From positions 1-6,488 of the forward strand of contig UROJ01000087.1 of the NCBI GenBank assembly GCA_900549335.1: DNA of 6,488 bases, in the 5' to 3' direction. The position numbers were made by a program, and so were the translations under genes. Below, one piece after another: positions 1-6,102 of the stretch (position 1 is its first letter; the number at the start of each line of letters is the position of its first letter). Source of the DNA: an uncultured Collinsella sp. Its GTDB lineage: Bacteria > Actinomycetota > Coriobacteriia > Coriobacteriales > Coriobacteriaceae. The notes below the pieces were generated by a model that did not search any database, was not told the origin of the DNA, and worked only from the letters and a program-made list of their open reading frames with translations.

Positions 1-48
1 ACGGGGATTAAAAAATCATTGTGTACCTAATGATTTTTTAATCCCCGT
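1..48. repeat. Perfect 20-bp inverted repeat with 8-nt loop
   Basis: Bases 1-20 are exactly the reverse complement of bases 29-48, separated by the loop GTGTACCT (21-28). The arm starts ACGGGGATT, followed by an A-rich run and TCATT. The T6 tract lies inside the 3' arm and the bases after the stem are CCCAGAAAAATC, so on the plus strand this is not a classical stem-plus-U-tail terminator. It sits only 35 bp before the pheA start. It may be a dispersed extragenic palindrome, a bidirectional terminator for an upstream gene outside the window, or an element in the pheA leader. The structure is seen directly; the role is inferred. The left side may extend beyond the window. Confidence 0.8.
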
Positions 49-70
49 CCCAGAAAAATCACCGACACGT

Positions 71-78
71 GAAAGGGG
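71..78 (+). promoter_or_regulatory. Ribosome binding site of pheA
   Basis: GAAAGGGG lies 5 nt upstream of ATG at 84. This favours that ATG over the in-frame GTG at 69, which would place the Shine-Dalgarno inside the coding region and add five residues (MKGVP) that do not belong to the chorismate mutase fold. Confidence 0.7.
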
Positions 79-83
79 TCCCT

Positions 84-1229
84 ATGGACCTTGCTGACAT
101 CCGCCAGACCATCGATGGCATCGACACCACGCTCCTCAACAGCTTTATCGAGCGCATGGACATTGCCACCGAGGTCGCCAAGTCAAAAATCAAGATGGGC
201 AAGGCCGTCTTCGACCCCGCCCGCGAGCGCTCCAAACTCAACAACCTCGCCAGCCGCGCGCCCGAGCGCTATGAGGCGCAGACCATCACCCTGTTTCGTC
301 TCCTCATGAGCATGAGCAAGGCCGAGCAGCAGCGCTACATCAACGAACTCAAGGGCATCACCGTCTCGCAAAAGGCCCACGCCACGGCTGCAGCCTCCGA
401 CACGCCCTTCCCTCAAACTGCCACCGTCGCTTGCCAGGGCGTTGAGGGCGCTTACAGTCAAATCGCCGCGTGCAAGCTCTTCGACGTGCCCGACATCGCG
501 TTTTTCGAGACCTTCGAAGGCGTTATGCGCGCTGTGCGCGACGGCTTCTGCGAGTTTGGCGTGCTGCCCATCGAGAACTCCACCGCCGGCTCGGTCAACG
601 CCGTCTACGACCTGCTCGCCCAGTTCGACTTCCATATCGTGCGTTCGCTGCGCCTCAAGATCGACCACAACCTGCTCGTCAAGCCCGGCACCAAGCTCGC
701 GGACATACGCGAGGTCTACAGCCACGGCCAAGCCATTGCCCAGTGTGCCGGCTTTATCGAGTCCCACGGCCTGCACGCCACCAAGTACCCCAACACGGCC
801 ATGTCGGCCGAGATGGTCGCCAACTCCGAGCGCACCGACGTCGCCGCCATCGCCTCGCGCGGCTGTGCCACGCTGTATGGCCTCGAGGTGCTGGAGCCCA
901 ATATCCAAGACTCGGACAACAACTACACGCGCTTTGTCGTCATCAGCCGCGAGCCGCGCGTCTACCCCGGCGCTAATCGCACCTCGCTCATGATCACCAC
1001 GGCCAACGAGCCGGGCGCCCTCTATCGCGTGCTCGAGCGCTTCTACGCACTCAACATCAACCTCATCAAGCTCGAGAGCCGCCCCATCCCCGGCCGCGAC
1101 TTTGAGTTTATGTTCTACTTTGATCTGGACTGCCCCTTTGGCAGCAAGGCCCTCGACGACCTGCTCGATTCCATCGACGACGTGTGCGAGAGCTTCACCT
1201 ACTTTGGCAGCTACACGGAGGTGCTCTAG
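84..1229 (+). CDS. pheA: Bifunctional chorismate mutase / prephenate dehydratase (P-protein) with ACT domain
   Basis: This cytosolic enzyme converts chorismate to prephenate and then to phenylpyruvate, the phenylalanine branch. The protein is 381 residues, the usual P-protein length. Residues 1-90 are an AroQ-class helical chorismate mutase; R7, R24, K35, D44, R47 and E48 match the E. coli active-site pattern R11, R28, K39, D48, R51, E52. Residues 113-290 are prephenate dehydratase, with GVEGAYSQ (119-126), LPIENSTAGSV (161-171), YSHGQA (212-217) and the catalytic TRF (282-284). Residues 298-381 are an ACT domain with EPGAL (309-313) and ESRP (331-334), the usual phenylalanine feedback site. 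ATG 84 is chosen for its Shine-Dalgarno. The stop TAG directly abuts the next ATG, so co-translation is likely. No promoter, attenuator or T-box is visible in the short upstream sequence. From memory the motif wording resembles clostridial P-proteins more than E. coli PheA. Confidence 0.95.
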   Translation: MDLADIRQTIDGIDTTLLNSFIERMDIATEVAKSKIKMGKAVFDPARERSKLNNLASRAPERYEAQTITLFRLLMSMSKAEQQRYINELKGITVSQKAHATAAASDTPFPQTATVACQGVEGAYSQIAACKLFDVPDIAFFETFEGVMRAVRDGFCEFGVLPIENSTAGSVNAVYDLLAQFDFHIVRSLRLKIDHNLLVKPGTKLADIREVYSHGQAIAQCAGFIESHGLHATKYPNTAMSAEMVANSERTDVAAIASRGCATLYGLEVLEPNIQDSDNNYTRFVVISREPRVYPGANRTSLMITTANEPGALYRVLERFYALNINLIKLESRPIPGRDFEFMFYFDLDCPFGSKALDDLLDSIDDVCESFTYFGSYTEVL

Positions 1230-2480
1230 ATGACCGATACCGCCGCAACCCGCCCCTACGGTGTGCTGGGCCGCGTACTGGGCCACAGCTACACCCCGAC
1301 CATCTACAAAGAGCTCGCTGGGCTCGATTACGTGCGATTTGAGCGCGAGCCCGAGGACCTCGCGGCCTTTATGACGGGTAAAGAATGGGAAGGCACCAAC
1401 GTGACCATCCCCTACAAACGCGCCGTCATGAACTACCTGGACGAGCTGAGCCCGCTCGCCGAGCGCATGGGCAACGTCAACACCATCACGCGCCTGCCCG
1501 ACGGCCGCCTGCGCGGCGACAACACCGACTACTTTGGTTTTCAGTGCCTGGTCGAGGAGCTGGGGGTTGAGGTTGCCGGCAAGAAGGCTCTCGTGCTCGG
1601 AGCCACCGGCGGCGCCGGCACCACGGCAAGCATGGTACTCGGCGACCTGGGCGCCACCGTGGTGCCCGTGGGCCGCACAAGCGAGGTCAACTACGGCAAC
1701 ATCGCGCAGCAATCCGACGCCGCCCTGCTCGTCAACTGCACGCCCGCCGGCATGTTCCCCCATTGCCCCGACGCGCCTTGCACGCTCGAAGGGCTCGATG
1801 CGCTCGAGGGCGTCATCGACATTGTCTACAACCCCGCCCGCACGGGACTCATGCTCGAGGCCGAGCGCCGCGGTATCCCCTGCATCGGCGGTCTGCTGAT
1901 GCTCGTGGCCCAAGCGACACAGGCTGTTGAGCGCTACACCGGCCAGGTCACCCCGCGCAAGCGCATCCTGGATGTAACGGAGCGCTTGTCACGCCGCGAA
2001 CAGAACATCGCGCTGATCGGCATGCCGGGCTCGGGCAAGACCCGCGTGGGTGAGCAGATTGCCCTGCTCACGGGTCGCGAGCACATCGACCTGGACCGCG
2101 CCCTCGAGGAACGCCTCGACATGCCCTGCGCCGACTTTATCGTCGAGCGCGGCGAGGCGGCCTTCCGCGAGCAGGAGACGGTGGCGCTGGCCGGCATCTC
2201 CAAGCGCAGCGGCCTGGTGCTCTCCACCGGCGGCGGCGTGGTCACACGCGACGAGAACTACCCGCTGCTGCACCAAAACAGCCAGATCTTGATGCTCAAT
2301 CGCAAGCTCGACGAACTCGCCCACAAGGGACGCCCTATCACCGCCCGCGACGGCATCGACAAGCTGGCCGAGCAGCGCATGCCGCGCTACCGCACCTGGG
2401 CCGACTACATCATCGACTCACGCGACTGCGCCGCCAACACCGCCCGTGCCATCCTCGACACCCTCCCACCCGCTCTCTAA
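1230..2480 (+). CDS. aroE/aroK: Shikimate dehydrogenase-shikimate kinase fusion protein
   Basis: One 416-residue chain carries two consecutive shikimate-pathway enzymes: NADPH reduction of 3-dehydroshikimate to shikimate, then ATP-dependent 3-phosphorylation. Residues 1-240 are AroE: HSYTP (19-23) at the shikimate site, GTNVTIPYK (55-63) with catalytic K63, GNVNTI (81-86), DNTD (97-100) with catalytic D100, nucleotide-binding GATGGAG (124-130), NCTPAGM (169-175) and YNPARTGLM (200-208). Residues 258-416 are AroK: Walker A GMPGSGKT (264-271), DLD (287-289), FREQE (312-316), STGGG (332-336), lid GRPI (367-370) and a terminal RMPRY (383-387). The linker of about 17 residues is charged. Both active sites look intact, and one uninterrupted frame argues against an assembly artefact. 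The start has zero spacing from the pheA stop; GGAGG (1217-1221) inside the pheA end is its Shine-Dalgarno. Separate aroE and aroK genes are the commoner arrangement. Confidence 0.93.
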   Translation: MTDTAATRPYGVLGRVLGHSYTPTIYKELAGLDYVRFEREPEDLAAFMTGKEWEGTNVTIPYKRAVMNYLDELSPLAERMGNVNTITRLPDGRLRGDNTDYFGFQCLVEELGVEVAGKKALVLGATGGAGTTASMVLGDLGATVVPVGRTSEVNYGNIAQQSDAALLVNCTPAGMFPHCPDAPCTLEGLDALEGVIDIVYNPARTGLMLEAERRGIPCIGGLLMLVAQATQAVERYTGQVTPRKRILDVTERLSRREQNIALIGMPGSGKTRVGEQIALLTGREHIDLDRALEERLDMPCADFIVERGEAAFREQETVALAGISKRSGLVLSTGGGVVTRDENYPLLHQNSQILMLNRKLDELAHKGRPITARDGIDKLAEQRMPRYRTWADYIIDSRDCAANTARAILDTLPPAL

Positions 2481-2482
2481 CC

Positions 2483-2523
2483 AAAACCACTACAAAGGGG
2501 ACAGGCACCTTTGTGGTGGTTTT
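2483..2523. repeat. Intergenic palindrome between aroE/aroK and aroQ
   Basis: Arm 2483-2498 (AAAACCACTACAAAGG) pairs with 2508-2523 (CCTTTGTGGTGGTTTT): 16 bp with a single G-U wobble and loop GGACAGGCA. It begins two bases after the aroE/aroK stop and ends 21 bp before the aroQ start. The 3' arm ends in TTTT, so it could attenuate transcription as an intrinsic terminator. The GGGGACAGGCACC core resembles intergenic repeats I associate with Coriobacteriia (from memory, not checked). It may be a dispersed element rather than a gene-specific terminator. Confidence 0.75.
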
Positions 2524-2544
2524 CCAATCGCAAAGGAAGCAACC

Positions 2545-2982
2545 ATGAAAGCACTCGTCATCAACGGCCCCAACCTCAACATGCTCGGCATTCGCGAGCC
2601 GGGCATCTATGGCAGCGACAACTACGACCGCTTAGTGCAGATCTGCCAGGAAGCGGGCGCTGCACAGGGCTTCGACGAGGTCGAGGTCTTCCAGTCTAAC
2701 CACGAGGGCAGCATCGTCGACAAGATCCAAGAGGCCTACGGCAAGGTCGACGGCATCGTCATCAACCCGGCGGCTTACACGCACACGAGCGTCGCGATCC
2801 TCGACGCCCTCAAGGCCGTTGCCATCCCTGCCGTCGAGGTGCACATCAGCGCCGTAGAGACGCGCGAAGACTTCCGCCAGGTGAGCTATGCACGCCTAGC
2901 TTGCTTCGCCACCATCACCGGCGAGGGCCTGAAGGGCTACGCACATGCGCTAGAGCTGTTGAAAGAGCATCTGCTACACTAA
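2545..2982 (+). CDS. aroQ: Type II 3-dehydroquinate dehydratase
   Basis: This enzyme removes water from 3-dehydroquinate to give 3-dehydroshikimate, the substrate of the AroE domain encoded just upstream. The cytosolic type II family usually forms dodecamers. The protein is 145 residues, normal for the family. Motifs: NGPNLNMLGIREPGIYG (7-23) with catalytic Y22, FQSNHEG (51-57), INPAAYTHTSVA (72-83), EVHIS (97-101) containing the histidine and serine of the substrate site, TREDFR (105-110), and a C-terminal GEGLKGY. The usual HISN reads HISA here, and INPGA reads INPAA; neither is expected to abolish activity. An in-frame ATG at 2446 would start inside the previous gene and translate through the palindrome. 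ATG 2545, with AAAGGA at 2532-2537, is the better start. It is separated from the aroE/aroK stop by 64 bp holding the palindrome, so it is probably co-transcribed with some read-through control. Confidence 0.95.
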   Translation: MKALVINGPNLNMLGIREPGIYGSDNYDRLVQICQEAGAAQGFDEVEVFQSNHEGSIVDKIQEAYGKVDGIVINPAAYTHTSVAILDALKAVAIPAVEVHISAVETREDFRQVSYARLACFATITGEGLKGYAHALELLKEHLLH

Positions 2983-2987
2983 TCCCT

Positions 2988-3016
2988 GGGACAAAGACAT
3001 CAGATATGTTTGTCCC
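2988..3016. repeat. Hairpin between aroQ and glf
   Basis: GGGACAAA (2988-2995) pairs with TTTGTCCC (3009-3016). An inner CAT/ATG stem (2998-3000 with 3006-3008) closes a CAGAT loop, leaving a 2-nt bulge (GA). It begins 5 bp after the aroQ stop. The following bases, TAAACTAAAG, contain no U-run, so termination on the plus strand would be weak. It may separate the aromatic block from glf or be another dispersed palindrome. The structure is seen; the function is inferred. Confidence 0.6.
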
Positions 3017-3060
3017 TAAACTAAAGTAACTGTCCAATCGACATACAAAGGAGCATATCC

Positions 3061-4185
3061 ATGTCCCAGTACGATTACCTCGTCGTCGGTGCCGGCCTTT
3101 CGGGCGCCGTCTTCGCCAATGCCGCCAAGCGCGCCGGCAAGTCGGTCCTGGTCATCGACCGCCGCGACCACATCGCCGGCAACGTCTACACCGAGGACGT
3201 CGAGGGCATCCAAGTCCACCGCTACGGCGCGCACATCTTCCACACCTCCATGAAGGACGTCTGGGGCTACGTCAACCGCTTCGCCGAGTTCAACAACTAC
3301 GTCAACTCGCCGGTAGCCAACTTCCACGGCAACATGTACAACATGCCCTTCAACATGAACACCTTCGCCAAGATGTGGCCGGGCGTCGTCACGCCGGCAG
3401 ATGCCAAGGCCAAGATCGCCGAGCAGGTGGCCGCCGAGAACATCGGAGAGCCGACAAACCTCGAGGAGCAGGCGCTGTCGCTCGTCGGCCGCGACATCTT
3501 CGAGACGCTCGTGAAGGGCTACACCGAGAAGCAGTGGGGCCGCGACTGCAAGGACCTGCCCGCGAGCATCATAAAGCGCCTCCCCTGCCGCTTCACCTAC
3601 GACAACAACTACTTCAACGACCGCTACCAGGGCATCCCCATGGGCGGCTACACCAAGATGGTCGCCAACATGCTCGAGGGCGTCGAGGTGCGCTGCGGCG
3701 TGGAGTACAAGGAGCTGGCCGCCGCCGAGCCCGATATCGCCGCCAGGACGATCTACTGCGGCCCCATCGACTCGTTCTACGACTTTAAGCTGGGCACACT
3801 CGAGTACCGCAGCCTGCGCTTCGAGACCGAGACACTCGACGAGCAGGACCACCAGGGCGTGGCCGTGGTCAACTACACCGAGCGCGAGGTCCCCTACACC
3901 CGCATCATCGAGCACAAGCACTTCGAGTTCGGCACGCAGGAGAAGACCGTCATCACGCGCGAGTACCCGGCGGATTGGAAGCCCGGCGACGAGCCCTACT
4001 ACCCCATCAACGACGCCAAGAACGAGGCCCTCTACAAGCAGTACGAGGAGCTGGCGGCGCAGGAGGGCGACGTGGTCTTCGCCGGTCGCCTGGGCGGCTA
4101 CAAGTACTACGACATGGACAAGGCCATCGCCGCCGCCTTCGAGCTCGTCCGCAACGAGCTGGGCGTGGAGCCGACAGAGGCGTAG
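3061..4185 (+). CDS. glf: UDP-galactopyranose mutase
   Basis: This FAD flavoenzyme interconverts UDP-galactopyranose and UDP-galactofuranose in the cytosol, supplying galactofuranose for surface glycans. The full 374-residue length matches bacterial Glf. The N-terminal Rossmann motif GAGLSG (10-15) binds FAD, followed by VIDRRDHIAGN (31-41). RYGAHIFHT (54-62), GYTEKQWGRD (153-162, with W159), KRLP (172-175, with R173) and RIIEHKHF (281-288, with R281) correspond to substrate-binding segments of the Klebsiella and E. coli enzymes. The C-terminal AGRLGGYKYYDMD (341-353) is a hallmark FAD/substrate segment. The start is supported by AAAGGAG (3047-3053), 7 nt upstream. The gap from aroQ is 78 bp with a hairpin, so glf may be its own unit; I see no convincing sigma-70 promoter. 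It converges with the tRNA and exporter genes. Codon use is strongly GC-rich, like the aro genes. Confidence 0.96.
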   Translation: MSQYDYLVVGAGLSGAVFANAAKRAGKSVLVIDRRDHIAGNVYTEDVEGIQVHRYGAHIFHTSMKDVWGYVNRFAEFNNYVNSPVANFHGNMYNMPFNMNTFAKMWPGVVTPADAKAKIAEQVAAENIGEPTNLEEQALSLVGRDIFETLVKGYTEKQWGRDCKDLPASIIKRLPCRFTYDNNYFNDRYQGIPMGGYTKMVANMLEGVEVRCGVEYKELAAAEPDIAARTIYCGPIDSFYDFKLGTLEYRSLRFETETLDEQDHQGVAVVNYTEREVPYTRIIEHKHFEFGTQEKTVITREYPADWKPGDEPYYPINDAKNEALYKQYEELAAQEGDVVFAGRLGGYKYYDMDKAIAAAFELVRNELGVEPTEA

Positions 4186-4227
4186 GGAGCTCAACGACTC
4201 GAGACCGACAACCAAATTCGCAAGAAG

Positions 4228-4266
4228 CAATAAGCCCGGTGCAGCGATGCTACACCGGGCTTATTG
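4228..4266. terminator. Hairpin terminator after glf, possibly bidirectional
   Basis: Perfect 14-bp stem: 4228-4241 (CAATAAGCCCGGTG) pairs with 4253-4266. An inner AGC/GCT pairing closes a GAT loop across one mismatch. It starts 42 bp after the glf stop. The T-rich 3' arm (CTTATTGTTG) gives a moderate U tail on the plus strand, and the minus strand also exits into TTATTGCTTCTT. It could therefore stop both glf and transcription arriving from the tRNA side. Confidence 0.75.
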
Positions 4267-4295
4267 TTGAGGGAGCACTGCACGCCCACATGCCC

Positions 4296-4328
4296 AAAAA
4301 GCAAAGACCCGGCATTATACCGGGTCTT
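4296..4328 (-). terminator. Intrinsic terminator of the tRNA-Arg gene
   Basis: Read on the minus strand, AAGACCCGG (4328-4320) pairs with CCGGGTCTT (4312-4304) around a 7-nt loop, then TGC and TTTTT (4300-4296). A 9-bp GC-rich stem with a U-run is a textbook Rho-independent terminator. It begins 11 nt after the 3' CCA of the tRNA. Confidence 0.8.
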
Positions 4329-4339
4329 CAAAAACTCTC

Positions 4340-4416
4340 TGGTGCTCCATGGCGGATTCGAACCGTCGACCTTGGGATTAGAAGTCCCCTGCTCTATCCA
4401 ACTGAGCTAATGGAGC
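4340..4416 (-). tRNA. tRNA-Arg (anticodon UCU)
   Basis: The minus strand folds as a 77-nt tRNA with encoded CCA (4342-4340). The acceptor stem GCTCCAT/ATGGAGC is a perfect 7 bp, the D stem is GCTC/GAGC, the anticodon loop is CTTCTAA with TCT at 4382-4380, and the T loop is TTCGAAT. It reads AGA and possibly AGG arginine codons, minor codons in a GC-rich genome. Two positions do not pair canonically: G27 with A43 at the base of the anticodon stem, and A50 with C64 in the T stem. Identity determinants and overall shape still look functional. It lies between the convergent glf and the exporter operon, with its own probable promoter and terminator. Confidence 0.95.
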
Positions 4417-4461
4417 ATAAAGCCGGGCGTCCAAGCGGGTACAAGTTCACACGACCAATAA

Positions 4462-4467
4462 ATTATA
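4462..4467 (-). promoter_or_regulatory. Putative -10 box of the tRNA-Arg promoter
   Basis: On the minus strand this is a perfect consensus TATAAT, lying just past the stop codon of the ABC ATPase gene and about 46 bp before the tRNA 5' end. No good -35 hexamer is seen at 16-18 bp upstream, which would fall inside the wzt end. It would let the tRNA be transcribed independently of wzm-wzt. Confidence 0.5.
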
Positions 4468-4469
4468 AC

Positions 4470-5237
4470 CTACTTGAACTGATCGTGGTACGCCTTGCAG
4501 ACCTCGTCCACGGGACCATCCATGCGCAGATCACCCTTCTCGATCCACACAGCACGCTGGCAAATACGCTCAACCTGCTCCATGGAGTGAGAAACGAACA
4601 AGACCGTGACGTCGCCACTCTCAATAAAGTGCTGAATACGGCGCTCGCATTTCTGCTGGAAAAAGACATCGCCAACAGAAAGCGTCTCATCGACGATGAG
4701 AATATCGGGCTCGGTAATCGTAGCGATAGCAAAGGCGATACGCGCGACCATACCCGACGAGAAGTTCTTCAAGGGCATGTCAACGAAGTCTTTAAGCTCG
4801 GCGAACTCAATTATCTCGTCAAAACTAGCGTCGATAAACTCCTTGGTATAGCCAAGCAGCGCACCGTTCAGATAGATGTTCTCACGAGCCGTAAGCTCCG
4901 GGTCAAAGCCAGCACCAAGCTCAATCAGCGGCGCAATATTGCCGTGAACCTTAACCTCACCTTCGCTGGGCTCCAAAACGCCAGCGATGATCTTGAGCAT
5001 CGTAGACTTGCCGGAACCGTTAGTACCAACAAGGCCAACGACCTCGCCACGATGCACATCAAATGAAATGTGCTTAAGCGCACGGAATTCCTCAAAGAAC
5101 AGCTCATGCTTCGCGAGCTTAATAAAATACTCTTTGAGGTTCGTAAGCGACTCGGACGCCATGTTAAAGATCATGGTGACGTCTTTGACCTCAACAGCAA
5201 GGGGCTGCTTGCTGTAATCAATAGCAGATTCAGTCAT
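4470..5237 (-). CDS. wzt: ABC polysaccharide exporter ATPase, Wzt/TagH/RfbE-like
   Basis: The nucleotide-binding subunit powers export of a lipid-linked or membrane-anchored glycan through the permease encoded just upstream. The protein has 255 residues. Walker A is GTNGSGKST (71-79). The signature is FSSGM (159-163), the variant typical of KpsT/Wzt/TagH proteins rather than LSGGQ. Walker B is DILIVDE (178-184), followed by TLSVGD, and the switch histidine is H217 in FVSHS. The N-terminal insertion before Walker A (about 25-50) is also usual in this family. It lacks the C-terminal carbohydrate-binding domain of long Wzt proteins such as E. coli O9a, so substrate recognition by that domain is not expected. 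ATG 5237 is chosen over the in-frame GTG at 5246 because AAGGAG occupies 5251-5246. That Shine-Dalgarno overlaps the wzm stop (TAAGGAG), so the two genes are coupled. The exact glycan cannot be read from the sequence. Confidence 0.92.
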   Translation of the reverse strand: MTESAIDYSKQPLAVEVKDVTMIFNMASESLTNLKEYFIKLAKHELFFEEFRALKHISFDVHRGEVVGLVGTNGSGKSTMLKIIAGVLEPSEGEVKVHGNIAPLIELGAGFDPELTARENIYLNGALLGYTKEFIDASFDEIIEFAELKDFVDMPLKNFSSGMVARIAFAIATITEPDILIVDETLSVGDVFFQQKCERRIQHFIESGDVTVLFVSHSMEQVERICQRAVWIEKGDLRMDGPVDEVCKAYHDQFK

Positions 5238-5245
5238 GAGCAGCA

Positions 5246-5251
5246 CTCCTT
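5246..5251 (-). promoter_or_regulatory. Ribosome binding site of wzt overlapping the wzm stop
   Basis: AAGGAG on the minus strand shares its first bases with the wzm TAA stop and lies 8 nt before the wzt ATG. It rules out the in-frame GTG at 5246 as the start and suggests translational coupling between permease and ATPase. Confidence 0.75.
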
Positions 5252-6095
5252 AGATGTAGAGGATAAACTTGTGCTCGGTCCTGTGAAAGACGGCGTAACC
5301 AATAGCAAGAGCAAGAATAGCCCAAACAACACACAGCCCAAAGGTAAGCGCAGAAGGCACGGTATTAAACAGGAAGATATCACGCATAAACTGGAGGTAG
5401 TTGTACATGGGATTCACAACCACAAGGACCTGGATCCAATGTGCCATTTGGCTAATGAAGTCGGTTGTCCAGAAAATCGGCGTCAGATACATCCAGGCCG
5501 TGATAACAACGGTCCACAGGTGCATAACATCGCGGAAAAAAACCGCCAGCGCAGACAGCATCATGCCCAAGCCCATGCAGAAACACATGAGCAGGAGCAA
5601 GCAAACCGGCAGCAGAATTAAATGCCAGGTGGGAAGCACGTGGAACCAAAGCATAACCAAGGCGACGGCAACCAAAGAGAAGGCGAAGTTAACGAGCGAG
5701 AACAGCACCTTCTGCACCGGAAAGACCCAACGGTGCACCTTAACCTTCTTAAGCAGAGAGGAAGCCCAAATGATGGACATAAGCGCTTGGTTCGTCGACT
5801 CGGACATGACAGAGAACGTCACGTTACCGACGATCAAGTAAAGCGGATACATTTCGGGCGTAATAGAACCATTGCGACCTTGCGCGAAGATTGTCGAAAA
5901 CACGATCGACATAACAATCATCATCAGCAGCGGGTTAAGCACGGACCATGCCACACCCAGAACACTGCGACGATATTTAATCTTAAAATCTTTGGTGACA
6001 AGCTGCTTAAGAATGAACTTGTCCTTTTCAAAATCATTTTTAGCGTGAGAGGCCGGTTTAGCCACCGCTTTCTGACTCTCTACGTTGTCAGCCAC
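5250..6095 (-). CDS. wzm: ABC-2 polysaccharide export permease, Wzm/TagG/RfbD-like
   Basis: This integral membrane subunit forms the channel for a surface polysaccharide, working with the ATPase encoded 12 bp downstream. With the GTG start it has 281 residues, typical for the family. A charged cytoplasmic N terminus (1-34) is followed by the family hallmark KDFKIKYRRSVLGVAWSVLNP (35-55). Hydrophobic segments lie near 53-72, 83-97, 127-150, 157-185, 193-209 and 250-269, giving about six membrane spans. FFRDVMHLW (186-194), LTPIFW (204-209) and NPMYNYLQFMRD (228-239) are further conserved stretches. The GTG at 6095 is preferred because AAGGAG lies 7 nt upstream. The open frame extends to GTG 6164, but that would begin upstream of the probable -10 box. 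Base composition looks less GC-rich than in pheA, aroE/aroK and glf. Whether the substrate is a galactan, teichoic-acid-like polymer or another glycan is not determinable here. Confidence 0.92.
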   Translation of the reverse strand: MADNVESQKAVAKPASHAKNDFEKDKFILKQLVTKDFKIKYRRSVLGVAWSVLNPLLMMIVMSIVFSTIFAQGRNGSITPEMYPLYLIVGNVTFSVMSESTNQALMSIIWASSLLKKVKVHRWVFPVQKVLFSLVNFAFSLVAVALVMLWFHVLPTWHLILLPVCLLLLMCFCMGLGMMLSALAVFFRDVMHLWTVVITAWMYLTPIFWTTDFISQMAHWIQVLVVVNPMYNYLQFMRDIFLFNTVPSALTFGLCVVWAILALAIGYAVFHRTEHKFILYI

Positions 6096-6102
6096 GGACC
6101 AT

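Noticed and set aside
49..83. Possible attenuator, leader peptide or T-box for phenylalanine control of pheA
   Set aside because: Only 35 bp lie between the palindrome and the start codon; no Phe-rich leader peptide, specifier loop or T-box motif is seen. Control is more likely through the ACT domain.
183..1913. Long minus-strand open frame of 576 codons opposite pheA and aroE/aroK
   Set aside because: It is antisense to two proteins with intact catalytic motifs. Its predicted product is low-complexity, rich in G, A, V, H and E, as expected from the complement of GC-rich codons. It has no recognisable domain.
2994..3022. AAGACA and TAAACT at 17-bp spacing as a promoter for glf
   Set aside because: Each hexamer matches only four of six consensus bases and the first lies inside the hairpin. 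It is too weak to call as a feature.
3016..4230. Minus-strand open frame of 404 codons opposite glf
   Set aside because: It is a shadow of the full-length, motif-complete glf; the product is Leu/Val/Asp-rich without family features, and it crosses the glf terminator.
4343..4585. Ten-base match TGCTCCATGG between the tRNA 3' end (4343-4352) and wzt (4576-4585), considered as an attachment-site duplication
   Set aside because: It is short, lies inside conserved wzt coding sequence and contains the self-palindrome CTCCATGGAG, so chance is the simpler explanation. No integrase is present.
3975..5066. Plus-strand open frame running through the glf end, both terminators, the tRNA and antisense to wzt
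   Set aside because: It spans functional RNA and terminators, has no credible start context, and its product is basic low-complexity sequence.
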